Source: Syntrophaceae bacterium UBA1062
GTDB taxonomy: Bacteria > Desulfobacterota > Desulfomonilia > UBA1062
DNA length: 62,492 nt
NCBI GenBank assembly: GCA_002316295.1
Contig: DCDF01000240.1
Span: 1 to 62,492 of the forward strand
Direction of reading: 5' to 3'
Shown: positions 1 to 7,809 of the stretch, piece after piece
How positions within the stretch are numbered: the stretch's first letter is position 1
Layout of the letters: each line of letters opens with the position of its first letter
Made by a program: the position numbers and the translations under genes
The notes under the pieces: model-generated
What the model was told of the DNA's origin: nothing
Databases searched by the model: none
What the model saw: the letters and a program-made list of their open reading frames with translations, nothing else

Positions 1-332
1 ATCCTGTCAAGGGGCATGTCGGGGAAATCCCCGAACCAGCAGATCCCGGCATTGTTCACCAGGATATCGATGTCTCCCGCCCGGGAGACGACCTCGTGGT
101 ATAGGCTTTCAGGGCCTTCCGCGTCGGTCAGATCCACGGTGAAGGTCCAGGTTCTGATGCCATAGCTCTTCGAAATGCGCCCCGCCCACTGCCTGAGATT
201 CGCTTCCTGAGACGGCAGATCCGCCAAGGCGAGGTCGGCGCCCTGTCTGGCAAGGCCTTCGGAAATTCCTCTGCCGATTCCCATGGCAGAGCCTGTGACC
301 AATGCCGTTTTTCCCTTGAAGTCCAGTGACAC
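1..332 (-). CDS. Short-chain dehydrogenase/reductase, C-terminus beyond window edge
   Basis: The first 110 residues of an SDR-family NAD(P)-dependent oxidoreductase are visible; the gene runs off the left edge. The Rossmann motif TGSAMGIG (about residues 13-20) binds the nucleotide and the structural NNAG motif is at 93-96. The catalytic Tyr-Lys part lies outside the window. I chose the GTG at 332 because an in-frame TAG lies two codons upstream and a purine run (AGAGGGGG) sits at a suitable distance. The gene follows the epimerase by 22 bases on the same strand and is probably the last visible member of the sigma-54-controlled acyl-CoA operon. Substrate is unknown; oxidation of a hydroxyacyl or alcohol intermediate would fit the context. 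Confidence 0.85.
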   Translation of the reverse strand, partial: MSLDFKGKTALVTGSAMGIGRGISEGLARQGADLALADLPSQEANLRQWAGRISKSYGIRTWTFTVDLTDAEGPESLYHEVVSRAGDIDILVNNAGICWFGDFPDMPLDR

Positions 333-354
333 CGCCTACCCCCTCTGTTTTCAT

Positions 355-1305
355 TCAAGCCCGCTGCGAACGCACGTGCCGGGCGAAATCGTCAAAAGCC
401 TCTCTTGTCGTATACTTGAAGGTATAGTTCAGCTCCTTTTTTATCTTATCATTCCCCGCCGTCCAGCGGTACTGCATCAGATTCAGGCACGGGCTCGGAA
501 ACTCCGTGATCCATGACGCCCGCAACCTCCAGAACAGCGCATTCATGTGATAGAGAAGCCTGTTCGGTATTTTCAGCGGCACATTGCTAAGGGCGCGTAT
601 CATCTCCTCAAAGGTCATGGTACCGTCCGCCGCCAGGTTGAACACGCCCTGCCTGCCGGTCTTGAGCAGGAGATAGATGATCTCGGACAGATCGTCTTCG
701 TGGATGAACTGCATGGGAGTGGTGTTTCTGCCGATGATCACGACCTTTTTCCTCAGATGCCGGGCGAGCGGGTTGTCAAATCCCGGGCCCACGACAAAGC
801 ACGGCCTGATGACAGTCAGTCGGATCTCCGGGTTGCTCGCACGGAATTTCTCCATGATCCCCTCGATCTCCCGCTTGTTCTTTGCATAGGCGAAGTCCTC
901 GTTTCCCCTGAGCTCAGAGTCTTCGGTCAGAATTTCCGGGTTGTCGGGGTGAAAGCCGTAGGCGGTGGTGGACGAGCAGTCCAGGATATGTCTCACTCCC
1001 GCCTGCGCGCATGCACGAAGGACATTTTTCGTGCCGTTGATATTGACGTCTTCCATCAGCGCCGTGTCGTGGATGGGATCGAGAATGTAGGCGGCATGGA
1101 TCGCACAGTCGATGTCTCTGCCAAAAAGGATGCCGTCCAGGCTGTCCCGGACATCGTGCCTGATGAACACGAGTTTGCCGGACAACGACCTTGGGGGCCG
1201 AATATCTATGCCGATGATACGCTCCACCTCGGCCTTGCCGTCCAGGAGCGAGACGAGCTTGCTGCCGAAGTACCCTGAAACCCCGGTAATGAAAATATTC
1301 TTCAT
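355..1305 (-). CDS. NAD-dependent epimerase/dehydratase family protein (extended SDR)
   Basis: A 316-residue extended SDR. The dinucleotide motif GVSGYFG is at residues 8-14, a Ser/Thr-rich catalytic segment (CSSTTAYGF) near 110-118, and the catalytic Tyr-Lys pair at Y140/K144 (YAKNK). Length is normal for the 3-beta-hydroxysteroid dehydrogenase/epimerase-like family. It starts at an ATG preceded by a GA-rich site and lies 103 bases after the thiolase gene, same strand. In this operon a role in oxidising a hydroxylated acyl-CoA or ring intermediate is more likely than sugar epimerisation, but the sequence does not settle the substrate. Confidence 0.85.
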   Translation of the reverse strand: MKNIFITGVSGYFGSKLVSLLDGKAEVERIIGIDIRPPRSLSGKLVFIRHDVRDSLDGILFGRDIDCAIHAAYILDPIHDTALMEDVNINGTKNVLRACAQAGVRHILDCSSTTAYGFHPDNPEILTEDSELRGNEDFAYAKNKREIEGIMEKFRASNPEIRLTVIRPCFVVGPGFDNPLARHLRKKVVIIGRNTTPMQFIHEDDLSEIIYLLLKTGRQGVFNLAADGTMTFEEMIRALSNVPLKIPNRLLYHMNALFWRLRASWITEFPSPCLNLMQYRWTAGNDKIKKELNYTFKYTTREAFDDFARHVRSQRA

Positions 1306-1408
1306 CCCCCGTCCTCACGAGCCCTGACCCCAGCAGCGATTCCGTCTCCAGCCGGCTCCTCCCGAACGATCGTCATGGCGAGCCGGCCTCCTGCGCCAAC
1401 TGGGAGCC

Positions 1409-2647
1409 CTATACCTTTTCCAGGATGTGAATGGTCATAGAGGCCTCCTCCACCCCCAAGTTCCCTCCGCCGTTTTCCGTCAGACCGATCCTGGCTCCCT
1501 TCACCTGACGCTTTCCGGCTTCTCCTCTCAGCTGGCAGACCACCTCGTGAATCTGGGCCAGGCCCGATGCTCCAATGGGATGGCCCCTGCATTCGAGCCC
1601 GCCGCTCGTATTGACCGGAATCGCCCCTCCCAGCCTGGTGGCTCCCGACTCGGCGAAAGGCCCACCCTCACCGAGCGGGCAGAACCCCATGGCTTCGTAC
1701 TGATGGAGTTCGCCGTATGCTGTTGCGTCATGAAGCTCCGCCAGATCGATGCCGTCCGGGCCCAGGCCGGCGATCTCGTAGGCTTGCTTCGAGAGACGCT
1801 CGCCGATATCCACTCCGTCGAGATCCCTGTCTGTTCCCGAACCCAGCACAGAGGCCCGTATCCTGACCGGCCTGGCGCCGGAGAGCTTCTTCAGGTAGTT
1901 CTCGGAGCACAAAATGGCTGCGGCCGCACCGTCTCCCACCGGAGCACACATAGGCCTGGTCAGCGGATAGGTCACGGGTTTCGCTGCCAGAACATCTTCG
2001 ACGGTCATATTCTCCTGATACTGCGCCTTGGGGTTCATCGATCCGTGCCAGTGATTCTTGGCGCATATTGCAGCCAGCTGGCGCTGGGTGGTCCCGAAGG
2101 TTTTCATGTGCCATCTGGCTCCCATGGCATAGGCGTCCATGAAGATGCTCCTACCCTCGCCCGGAGGCGTCTCGCCGTCCGGGAGCCTGAAATCGAGCTT
2201 TTTGTTGAGCTCCATGAACATGTTGATGTGCGACTCGAAGTTCTCGACATCCATGCAGGTGGCGTACGCGCTCAGCGAGAGCGCCTTGTTCTCATGGGTG
2301 ATCTTTTCCGAGCCCAGCGCCATCACCACATCATACATCCCGGATCGAACAGCCATGTATCCGAGATGCAGCGCCGTCGATGCACCGGCACAGGCGTTTT
2401 CGCAGTTGACGATGGGAATGCCCTTGAGTCCCACATCCCAGAGCATGACCTCGCCCCGTATAGAGTGCTGGTTGGAGAACATGCCCCAGAAGGTATTCGA
2501 CACATAGGCGGCCTGGATGTCATCCTTCTCCAACCCGGCGTCATCCAGAACTAGCTGCACGGCTTCGTTTGCCATGCCTCTGACTGTCCCTTGAGGGTAC
2601 TTGCCGAATCGGATCATGCCCACACCGATGATGTACACGTTATCCAT
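1409..2647 (-). CDS. Thiolase family protein of the lipid-transfer (SCP2/Ltp) type
   Basis: A 412-residue thiolase-fold enzyme. The nucleophilic Cys86 lies in NACAGAS and the catalytic histidine in GHPIGAS (about 355-361). The C-terminal cysteine motif (CxG) of classical thiolases is replaced by ENGGGN (about 391-396), as in the SCP2-thiolase/Ltp group. That group carries out thiolytic or retro-aldol C-C cleavage of branched or sterol-like acyl-CoAs. The start has an AAGGAG site 8 bases upstream. It sits between an acyl-CoA dehydrogenase and an epimerase-like oxidoreductase, consistent with the chain-shortening step. No DUF35 (OB-fold/zinc) partner, common for this group, is visible here; it could lie beyond the left edge. 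Confidence 0.85.
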   Translation of the reverse strand: MDNVYIIGVGMIRFGKYPQGTVRGMANEAVQLVLDDAGLEKDDIQAAYVSNTFWGMFSNQHSIRGEVMLWDVGLKGIPIVNCENACAGASTALHLGYMAVRSGMYDVVMALGSEKITHENKALSLSAYATCMDVENFESHINMFMELNKKLDFRLPDGETPPGEGRSIFMDAYAMGARWHMKTFGTTQRQLAAICAKNHWHGSMNPKAQYQENMTVEDVLAAKPVTYPLTRPMCAPVGDGAAAAILCSENYLKKLSGARPVRIRASVLGSGTDRDLDGVDIGERLSKQAYEIAGLGPDGIDLAELHDATAYGELHQYEAMGFCPLGEGGPFAESGATRLGGAIPVNTSGGLECRGHPIGASGLAQIHEVVCQLRGEAGKRQVKGARIGLTENGGGNLGVEEASMTIHILEKV

Positions 2648-2679
2648 AAGAGATGCTCCTTGTTATGTAATGACGTTCG

Positions 2680-3945
2680 CTAGTAGGGTTTTTCGCCGAA
2701 CAGGATGTCGTGGCCGATCGCGAGCGTCAGGCTTTCGTTCGAGCCATCCTCGATCCGCGTGGAGGTGATGTCGCGGAAGAGCTTTTCGATCAGGTATTCC
2801 TTGGAAAGTCCGTTCCCGCCGAATATCTGAACCGCCTGCTGGGCAACGTCGAAGGCCATGTTGGAGCAGAACACCTTGGAGGTCATCGAATAGCCTGTCA
2901 TGGGAGGGAAGTTGTAGAGGTTGAAGCTCATGACGTTCCGGGAGAGCTGCCTTCCGGCCTCGATCTTTATGAACATGTCCGCGAGCTTGCGCTGGACGTC
3001 CTGGTGCTCGCACAGGGCCTTTCCTCCCTGAATACGCTCCCTCGAGTATCGAAGCGTCTCCTCGAATGCCGCGCGCGCCCCGCCCAGGCACATGATCGCC
3101 ATGTGGGCGTTCGCTGCACCGAGAACGAGGTCGGTCATGTTCTCATATGCCTCATGGTCGCAGACAACCCGGTCTTTCGAGACACGGACGTCATCGAAGT
3201 AGATCTCTCCCTGCGGGAGGTCCCGCTGGCCGATCTTGTCCAGCGGCTTGCCGCGCGATACGCCCTTCTCCTCAAGATCCGCGATGGCGATGCCGCCTCC
3301 CGCCAGCCCCATGGATCTGTCCGTGCCGAAAAACAGCAGAGCCATGGTGGCGGTGGTGCCGTTGGAGACCCAGGCGGCCTTCTGACCGTTCAAGATCCAG
3401 TCGTCCCCGTCTCTCTTCCCGACGAGCTGGTGGCTGATCTTGGGGTTGTGGAAGTGGGCCTGGAAGGGGGTGAGAATATCCGATCCATGCTCGGGCTCGG
3501 TGATGGCCCAGCAGCCAAGCATGCTGCAGTCCTTGTCGGCGACGTACGGTCTGAGGATACTGTCTTCGAGCTCGGGGAACTCGGGCAGAATCATGGCGGC
3601 GAAGAAGGTGGGGAATACGTCCACTCCGCACGCCACTGCCAGGCCGATGCTTCCGAATGCCATCTCCTCGAAGAAAATGTGCAGGCCAAGGGCATCCAGC
3701 CCTATACCGCCGTATTCCTCCGGTATGAAGATAGTATGATAGCCCAGCTCGTGCATCTGCCTCATGCACTGCCAGTACGGCGAATCTTTCTTGACGACAT
3801 CGTCCGGGCTCATCTTGTCGAGCTCTATGGATGCCGGCCGTATGACCTCGGCCACGAATTTTCGGACCGATTTCTTGAGATCTTCGTGATCCTCGGTATA
3901 TGCTATCTGATCTCCCTGCTGCAGATCTGTGTAATCGTATGCCAC
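2680..3945 (-). CDS. Acyl-CoA dehydrogenase
   Basis: A 421-residue flavoprotein of the acyl-CoA dehydrogenase family. It has the FAD-binding AITEPEHGSD segment, the middle beta-domain, the GGNGLSKEY helix motif and a C-terminal IEDGSNE segment (E399), where the family base often lies. It would introduce the 2,3-double bond into the activated acyl-CoA and pass electrons to an ETF; etfB-etfA at 26630-28401 is one candidate partner. Translation starts at GTG 3945 with AAAGGAG at ideal spacing. It lies between the ligase and the thiolase of the same operon. Chain-length or ring specificity cannot be read from the sequence. Confidence 0.9.
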   Translation of the reverse strand: MAYDYTDLQQGDQIAYTEDHEDLKKSVRKFVAEVIRPASIELDKMSPDDVVKKDSPYWQCMRQMHELGYHTIFIPEEYGGIGLDALGLHIFFEEMAFGSIGLAVACGVDVFPTFFAAMILPEFPELEDSILRPYVADKDCSMLGCWAITEPEHGSDILTPFQAHFHNPKISHQLVGKRDGDDWILNGQKAAWVSNGTTATMALLFFGTDRSMGLAGGGIAIADLEEKGVSRGKPLDKIGQRDLPQGEIYFDDVRVSKDRVVCDHEAYENMTDLVLGAANAHMAIMCLGGARAAFEETLRYSRERIQGGKALCEHQDVQRKLADMFIKIEAGRQLSRNVMSFNLYNFPPMTGYSMTSKVFCSNMAFDVAQQAVQIFGGNGLSKEYLIEKLFRDITSTRIEDGSNESLTLAIGHDILFGEKPY

Positions 3946-4095
3946 TGGCGTTCTCCTTTCATTACATGATCATTTCTTACCGAGGCGTTTCCTGTGAGCA
4001 TGCGCGGGTGAACATGTATTGCCCCGATACGATTTCCTGTAGTGAAAATGCCCATCTTTCCGCACTTCACACCCCGGCGCGCCGGGCGACCGTCT

Positions 4096-5703
4096 TCAGC
4101 GGTAATCTCCCGAGCCGAAGACATTTTTCGCATCCTTGGCGAACTCGCCTCTGAGAATGCGGTCCAGGTTCTTTTCAGAGGCGCTCTTGGGGATCTCGTC
4201 CACCACCTGGAGGTAGGAGGGAACGGAGTTGTTGTCGAGGCTTGCGGAAAGACGCCTGAATATGCTCCCAGGATCGATGGTCTTTCCCACCGCAGGGACG
4301 ACGGCGGCCACGATGTCGCTCTCCCCCGGAGCCCCGGATTCAGCCGGGATGCCGTACACGCAGACGTCCGACACCTCGTCCATATCGGCCAGCACTTTTT
4401 CTATGTACTCCGGCTGGATGAAATCACCCTGCCTCCTCAAGCCTCCGCCTTTGCGGAAATTGAAATAGAACCAGCCGTTCTCGTCCCGGTGGCACATATC
4501 TCCCGAACGCAGGACGCCTCCCCGAGTCTTCTCCCTCGAAGCCTTCTTCTTTCCGACGTACTCGACCTCGGCCTTCCCCTCTTTGGGTATGAACACGAGC
4601 TCGCCGATCTCGTGCGGGGCGCACTCGGTATCGTCCTCGCGCACCACCTTCATCTCCATGACCCCCTCCAGAGTCTTGCCGAAGGACCCCACCGGGCCCG
4701 CGCCCGGAGGATTGTGGGCGAAGCCGCCTTCCACTGCCGCGTACCATTCGTGGATCTTGACATCGAAGCGCTTTTCGAAGTCCTCCCAGATCGCGATCGG
4801 GGTGCCCGCGCTGATGACCTTTTTCACCGGATTGTCCGCATCGTTCGGCCTTCTGGGCTCGCTGTATATCCCCATCATCATGCCGCCGAGCAGGGAGAAC
4901 GTCGTGCAGCCGTGTTTTCTGCAGATGTCCCAGAGCCTGCTCTTGGTGAACTTGCGGCTGATGACGGACGGGACGCCGAGCATGAGCGAGGGAACGAGTG
5001 TGACGGCCTGGGCGTTGCCGTGGGTGAGGGACAGACCGGTATAGAGCTTGTCGGCATCCGTGTAGCCCCAGACAAACTGGGCGAGCAGCTTGAACATGGG
5101 CATCCGGTTCCCCTTGATGAGGACTCCCTTGGGGTCGCCCGTGGTCCCGGATGTATAGATGATTTCGAGCGGCGCCTTGACGTCGTCGTTGCGTCCGTCC
5201 ACCGGAGGCACTTCAGGTCCGCTCAGGATCTCGTTGAAATCCCGATATTTCTCACGCGGGGGCGCGGCAAACCCATCCTTGTGAACAACTCCGAGCACCT
5301 TCACACCGTTGAGGGCTGCAAGCGATTTTTCCACCTCTTCCGTAAATTCGCTGGTGAAAATGACTCCCTTGGACGAGGAGTCCTTTATCTGATAGCTCAG
5401 CTTGCCTCCCTTGGACCTGGGATCGATGGGCACGACCACAGCCCCCAGCATGGAGGCGGCTCCCATGCAGTAGAGGAATTCAGGATGGTTTCTCATGACG
5501 AGGCTGAACGTGTCGCCTCTGCCGATGCCCGAATCTTTCAAACGCCTCGCGACCTTGCAGGTGTTCACGAAAAGGTCTCGGTACGTCAGCGGCTCGTCCC
5601 CATACTCGCCGTTTTCAAAGGTGACGATGGTGGTGTCGGGCGTTTTTTCACATTTTACCATCAGTTCGTCAAAGAACATGCCCTCTATGATCTTTTGCGA
5701 CAT
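4096..5703 (-). CDS. AMP-forming acyl-CoA synthetase/ligase
   Basis: A 535-residue ANL-superfamily enzyme that activates a carboxylic acid to its CoA thioester with ATP. The P-loop motif YTSGTTGDPKG is at residues 183-193, the adenylation-fold core follows, and the C-terminal hinge domain ends with a PKSASEKNLDR stretch in which K511 matches the adenylation lysine. This is the committing step of the operon, which then offers dehydrogenation, oxidation and thiolysis. Its ATG has a GAGGGGG site. The SCP2-domain protein is 53 bases upstream and could present a hydrophobic substrate. The substrate is unresolved; long-chain, branched or cyclic acids are all possible. Confidence 0.88.
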   Translation of the reverse strand: MSQKIIEGMFFDELMVKCEKTPDTTIVTFENGEYGDEPLTYRDLFVNTCKVARRLKDSGIGRGDTFSLVMRNHPEFLYCMGAASMLGAVVVPIDPRSKGGKLSYQIKDSSSKGVIFTSEFTEEVEKSLAALNGVKVLGVVHKDGFAAPPREKYRDFNEILSGPEVPPVDGRNDDVKAPLEIIYTSGTTGDPKGVLIKGNRMPMFKLLAQFVWGYTDADKLYTGLSLTHGNAQAVTLVPSLMLGVPSVISRKFTKSRLWDICRKHGCTTFSLLGGMMMGIYSEPRRPNDADNPVKKVISAGTPIAIWEDFEKRFDVKIHEWYAAVEGGFAHNPPGAGPVGSFGKTLEGVMEMKVVREDDTECAPHEIGELVFIPKEGKAEVEYVGKKKASREKTRGGVLRSGDMCHRDENGWFYFNFRKGGGLRRQGDFIQPEYIEKVLADMDEVSDVCVYGIPAESGAPGESDIVAAVVPAVGKTIDPGSIFRRLSASLDNNSVPSYLQVVDEIPKSASEKNLDRILRGEFAKDAKNVFGSGDYR

Positions 5704-5756
5704 ACAACCCCCTCAAAGAGATGTTGATCATTCACGAAAAAACGCGGTGTGCGGGG

Positions 5757-6140
5757 CTACAGCCCGTGCTTCGCCATGTACTGCGGGTAGAACTCGTAGG
5801 CGGGCTTCACCACGGGCAGGAGCTTCATGACCTTGGCGATATTGCCCTTGGAAACGATCTTCCTCTTGGCCAGTGCGACCGGCAGGCTGATATCCTTTTT
5901 CCAGTAGGCGTGGCAGGTGTCTGCCGAGAGCCTCATGGTGACATCGGCTTTTGCGCTCTTCTCCCCGAACTCGATCCCGTCGGGGCTCACCCAGATCACG
6001 GCCGCGGGGTCCGAGATCTCGAATTTGATGGTGAGATCCGCTTTTTTCAGCGCGCCGCTGAATGCATCGTTGTCATACAGGAACTTCCAGAACCCTCCCA
6101 ACGTCTCATACAGATGGTCCGTATCCTTGAATACTGCCAT
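5757..6140 (-). CDS. SCP2 sterol-binding domain protein
   Basis: A single SCP2-like domain of 127 residues with the typical pattern of amphipathic strands and helices. Features include a ...WVSPDG... turn, a VTMRLSADT strand and a C-terminal helix pair. SCP2 domains bind hydrophobic acyl chains, acyl-CoAs or sterol-like ligands in a tunnel. It is the first gene of the minus-strand acyl-CoA operon, has a strong AAGGAGGAGG site, and is preceded about 70 bases upstream by a sigma-54 promoter. It has no signal peptide and should be cytoplasmic. Together with the downstream ligase and Ltp-type thiolase it suggests a water-insoluble substrate. Confidence 0.85.
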   Translation of the reverse strand: MAVFKDTDHLYETLGGFWKFLYDNDAFSGALKKADLTIKFEISDPAAVIWVSPDGIEFGEKSAKADVTMRLSADTCHAYWKKDISLPVALAKRKIVSKGNIAKVMKLLPVVKPAYEFYPQYMAKHGL

Positions 6141-6221
6141 GGGCCTCCTCCTTTGATCGAATGCAGTTCATATCCCATCATGATGCCGCCATCTGATGAT
6201 GGCGCGGTTACATCGCCATCC

Positions 6222-6238
6222 AGCAATGTGCATGCCAT
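6222..6238 (-). promoter_or_regulatory. Sigma-54 (RpoN) promoter of the SCP2/acyl-CoA operon
   Basis: Read on the minus strand the sequence is ATGGCATGCACATTGCT. It has the -24 GG and -12 GC elements at the required spacing and matches consensus TGGCA, G and TTGCT. The predicted start of transcription is near 6211, giving a leader of about 70 bases before the SCP2 gene. The neighbouring gene encodes a sigma-54 activator. Confidence 0.75.
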
Positions 6239-6335
6239 AACGGATTGAACGATTTGAAATGCATTTATAATTATTCACTTACATGAAAAGAGATGCGTAC
6301 TGCGACGAACCGGCTGCTGCAACGGTCCGATAAAT

Positions 6336-6353
6336 TTTTGCAGGAATGCAAAA
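6336..6353. promoter_or_regulatory. Candidate enhancer site 1 for the NtrC-type activator
   Basis: A perfect inverted repeat, TTTTGCA-GGAA-TGCAAAA, with 7-base arms and a 4-base spacer. Its centre is about 133 bases upstream of the predicted sigma-54 start, where activators of this class usually bind. A near-identical copy lies exactly 80 bases farther upstream. Confidence 0.6.
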
Positions 6354-6415
6354 CAAAAGGTCACGGAATATGCTTCCCGGCCTTGAACAGCCAGGCTTTC
6401 GCGCTTTGTCCACTG

Positions 6416-6433
6416 TTTTGCAGGAGTGCATAA
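6416..6433. promoter_or_regulatory. Candidate enhancer site 2 for the NtrC-type activator
   Basis: The second copy of the palindrome, TTTTGCA-GGAG-TGCATAA, has one arm mismatch. It lies just past the stop codon of the regulator gene, about 213 bases upstream of the predicted sigma-54 start. Two spaced sites would favour oligomerisation of the activator. Confidence 0.55.
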
Positions 6434-6436
6434 CCA

Positions 6437-7798
6437 TCAGTTAAATTTGTTTTTTTTGCGGTACAGGGTGGACAGATCGAGGCCCGAGATCCGGGAGGCC
6501 TTTTTCATATCGTGTCCGGAATATTCCATGAGGCTCCTCAGATAGCCTTTCTCAAAAAGGGCGCGCGCCTTCTCATAGCCCATGACCATATCGCCGGCAG
6601 GGGCTTCGGGTGCGGCATCCCGGTAATCCAGGGGCATGTCCCTGACATCGATTACCCGTCCCCTGGTCATCACGATAAGCCGCTCCACGAGGTTGCGCAT
6701 CTCCCGTACATTGCCCTCCCAGGGCAGGCTCCTCAGGTACGACAGGGCCTTGGGGGTAAACTCCTTGGCATGCAGGGCGTTTTTTTCGCATATCTCTTTC
6801 ATGAAGTGATCGAGGAGCAGGGGGATGTCTTCCTTGCGTTGCCGCAAGGGAGGCATGTCCACCTTGATCACGTTGATTCGGTAAAAGAGGTCCTTTCTGA
6901 ATCCGCCCTGCCTGACCGTACAAGCCAGGTCTCGGTTTGTGCTCGAGATAAGGCGGAAGTCGACCTTGATGGCCTTCGTGCCGCCCACCCGCATGATTTC
7001 GCTCTCCTGAAGCACTCGCAGGAGCTTCACCTGAAACGCGGGCGCCGTTTCTGTGATCTCGTCCAGGAATATCGTGCCCCCGCAGGCCGCCTCGAAGTAT
7101 CCCGGAGTCGTCCTGTCCGCACCGGTGAAGGCACCTTTCTCGTAGCCGAAGAGGGCCGGCTCCAGCAACGTATCGCTCAGCGCCCCGCAGTTCACGGCGA
7201 AAAAGGGGGCTTCACGTCGGCTGCTGTTCACATGGATATAGCGGGCGATGACCTCTTTGCCCGTCCCGGATTCACCTTGTATGAGGACCGGGCTGTCCAG
7301 CATCGAGGCCCGCGTGGCGAGATCCACTACGTCTCTCATGGCCTTGCTGGCATACACCATGTTCACCTGCCCCGAACTCTCGCGGACCTGGTTCTTCAGC
7401 CGGTAGTTCTCCCGGATGAGCCACTTGCGGTCCAGTGCATTTCTGATGTCGAGCTTGATCTTGTCGATACTGCCGAAGGGTTTGGTGAAAAAGTCGTTTG
7501 CGCCGAGCTTCATGGCATCGATCACGGAATCCATATCTCCGTAGGCGGATACCATGATGACCATGGTATCGCTGTCCGAAGACCGGATCTGCCTGAGCAC
7601 GTCCATCCCGTCCATTTTGGGCATTCGGATATCCATGATGATGAGATCGAAGTACTGAGTCGCCCATGCATCGAGGGCCTCCCGGCCGTTCTCCGCGAAG
7701 CTGACCCGGTAGTTTTCGTCCATGAGAATGTTGCGGAAGAATGTGCGGGTGTATTCCTCATCGTCGACGATGAGTATTCTGGGTTCCTGAGCATCCAT
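6437..7798 (-). CDS. Sigma-54-dependent response regulator (NtrC family)
   Basis: 453 residues in three domains. The N-terminal receiver has phospho-acceptor D56 in LIIMDIRMP. The central AAA+ domain has Walker A GESGTGKE at 175-182 and the sigma-54 contact loop GAFTGA at 222-227. The C-terminal Fis-type helix-turn-helix ends in LDLSTLYRKKNKF. It would be phosphorylated by the adjacent kinase (11 bases upstream) and remodel RpoN-polymerase at the promoter at 6222-6238, through the two palindromes directly downstream of this gene. Its ATG follows AAAGGGG. The target assignment is inferred from position; the domain identity is firm. Confidence 0.95.
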   Translation of the reverse strand: MDAQEPRILIVDDEEYTRTFFRNILMDENYRVSFAENGREALDAWATQYFDLIIMDIRMPKMDGMDVLRQIRSSDSDTMVIMVSAYGDMDSVIDAMKLGANDFFTKPFGSIDKIKLDIRNALDRKWLIRENYRLKNQVRESSGQVNMVYASKAMRDVVDLATRASMLDSPVLIQGESGTGKEVIARYIHVNSSRREAPFFAVNCGALSDTLLEPALFGYEKGAFTGADRTTPGYFEAACGGTIFLDEITETAPAFQVKLLRVLQESEIMRVGGTKAIKVDFRLISSTNRDLACTVRQGGFRKDLFYRINVIKVDMPPLRQRKEDIPLLLDHFMKEICEKNALHAKEFTPKALSYLRSLPWEGNVREMRNLVERLIVMTRGRVIDVRDMPLDYRDAAPEAPAGDMVMGYEKARALFEKGYLRSLMEYSGHDMKKASRISGLDLSTLYRKKNKFN

Positions 7799-7809
7799 AA
7801 CCGCCCCTT

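Noticed and set aside
4042..5727. Plus-strand ORF of 561 codons opposite the acyl-CoA ligase
   Set aside because: It is an antisense frame of a high-GC gene; the protein is His/Arg/Asp-rich and lacks domains, while the minus strand encodes a clear ligase.
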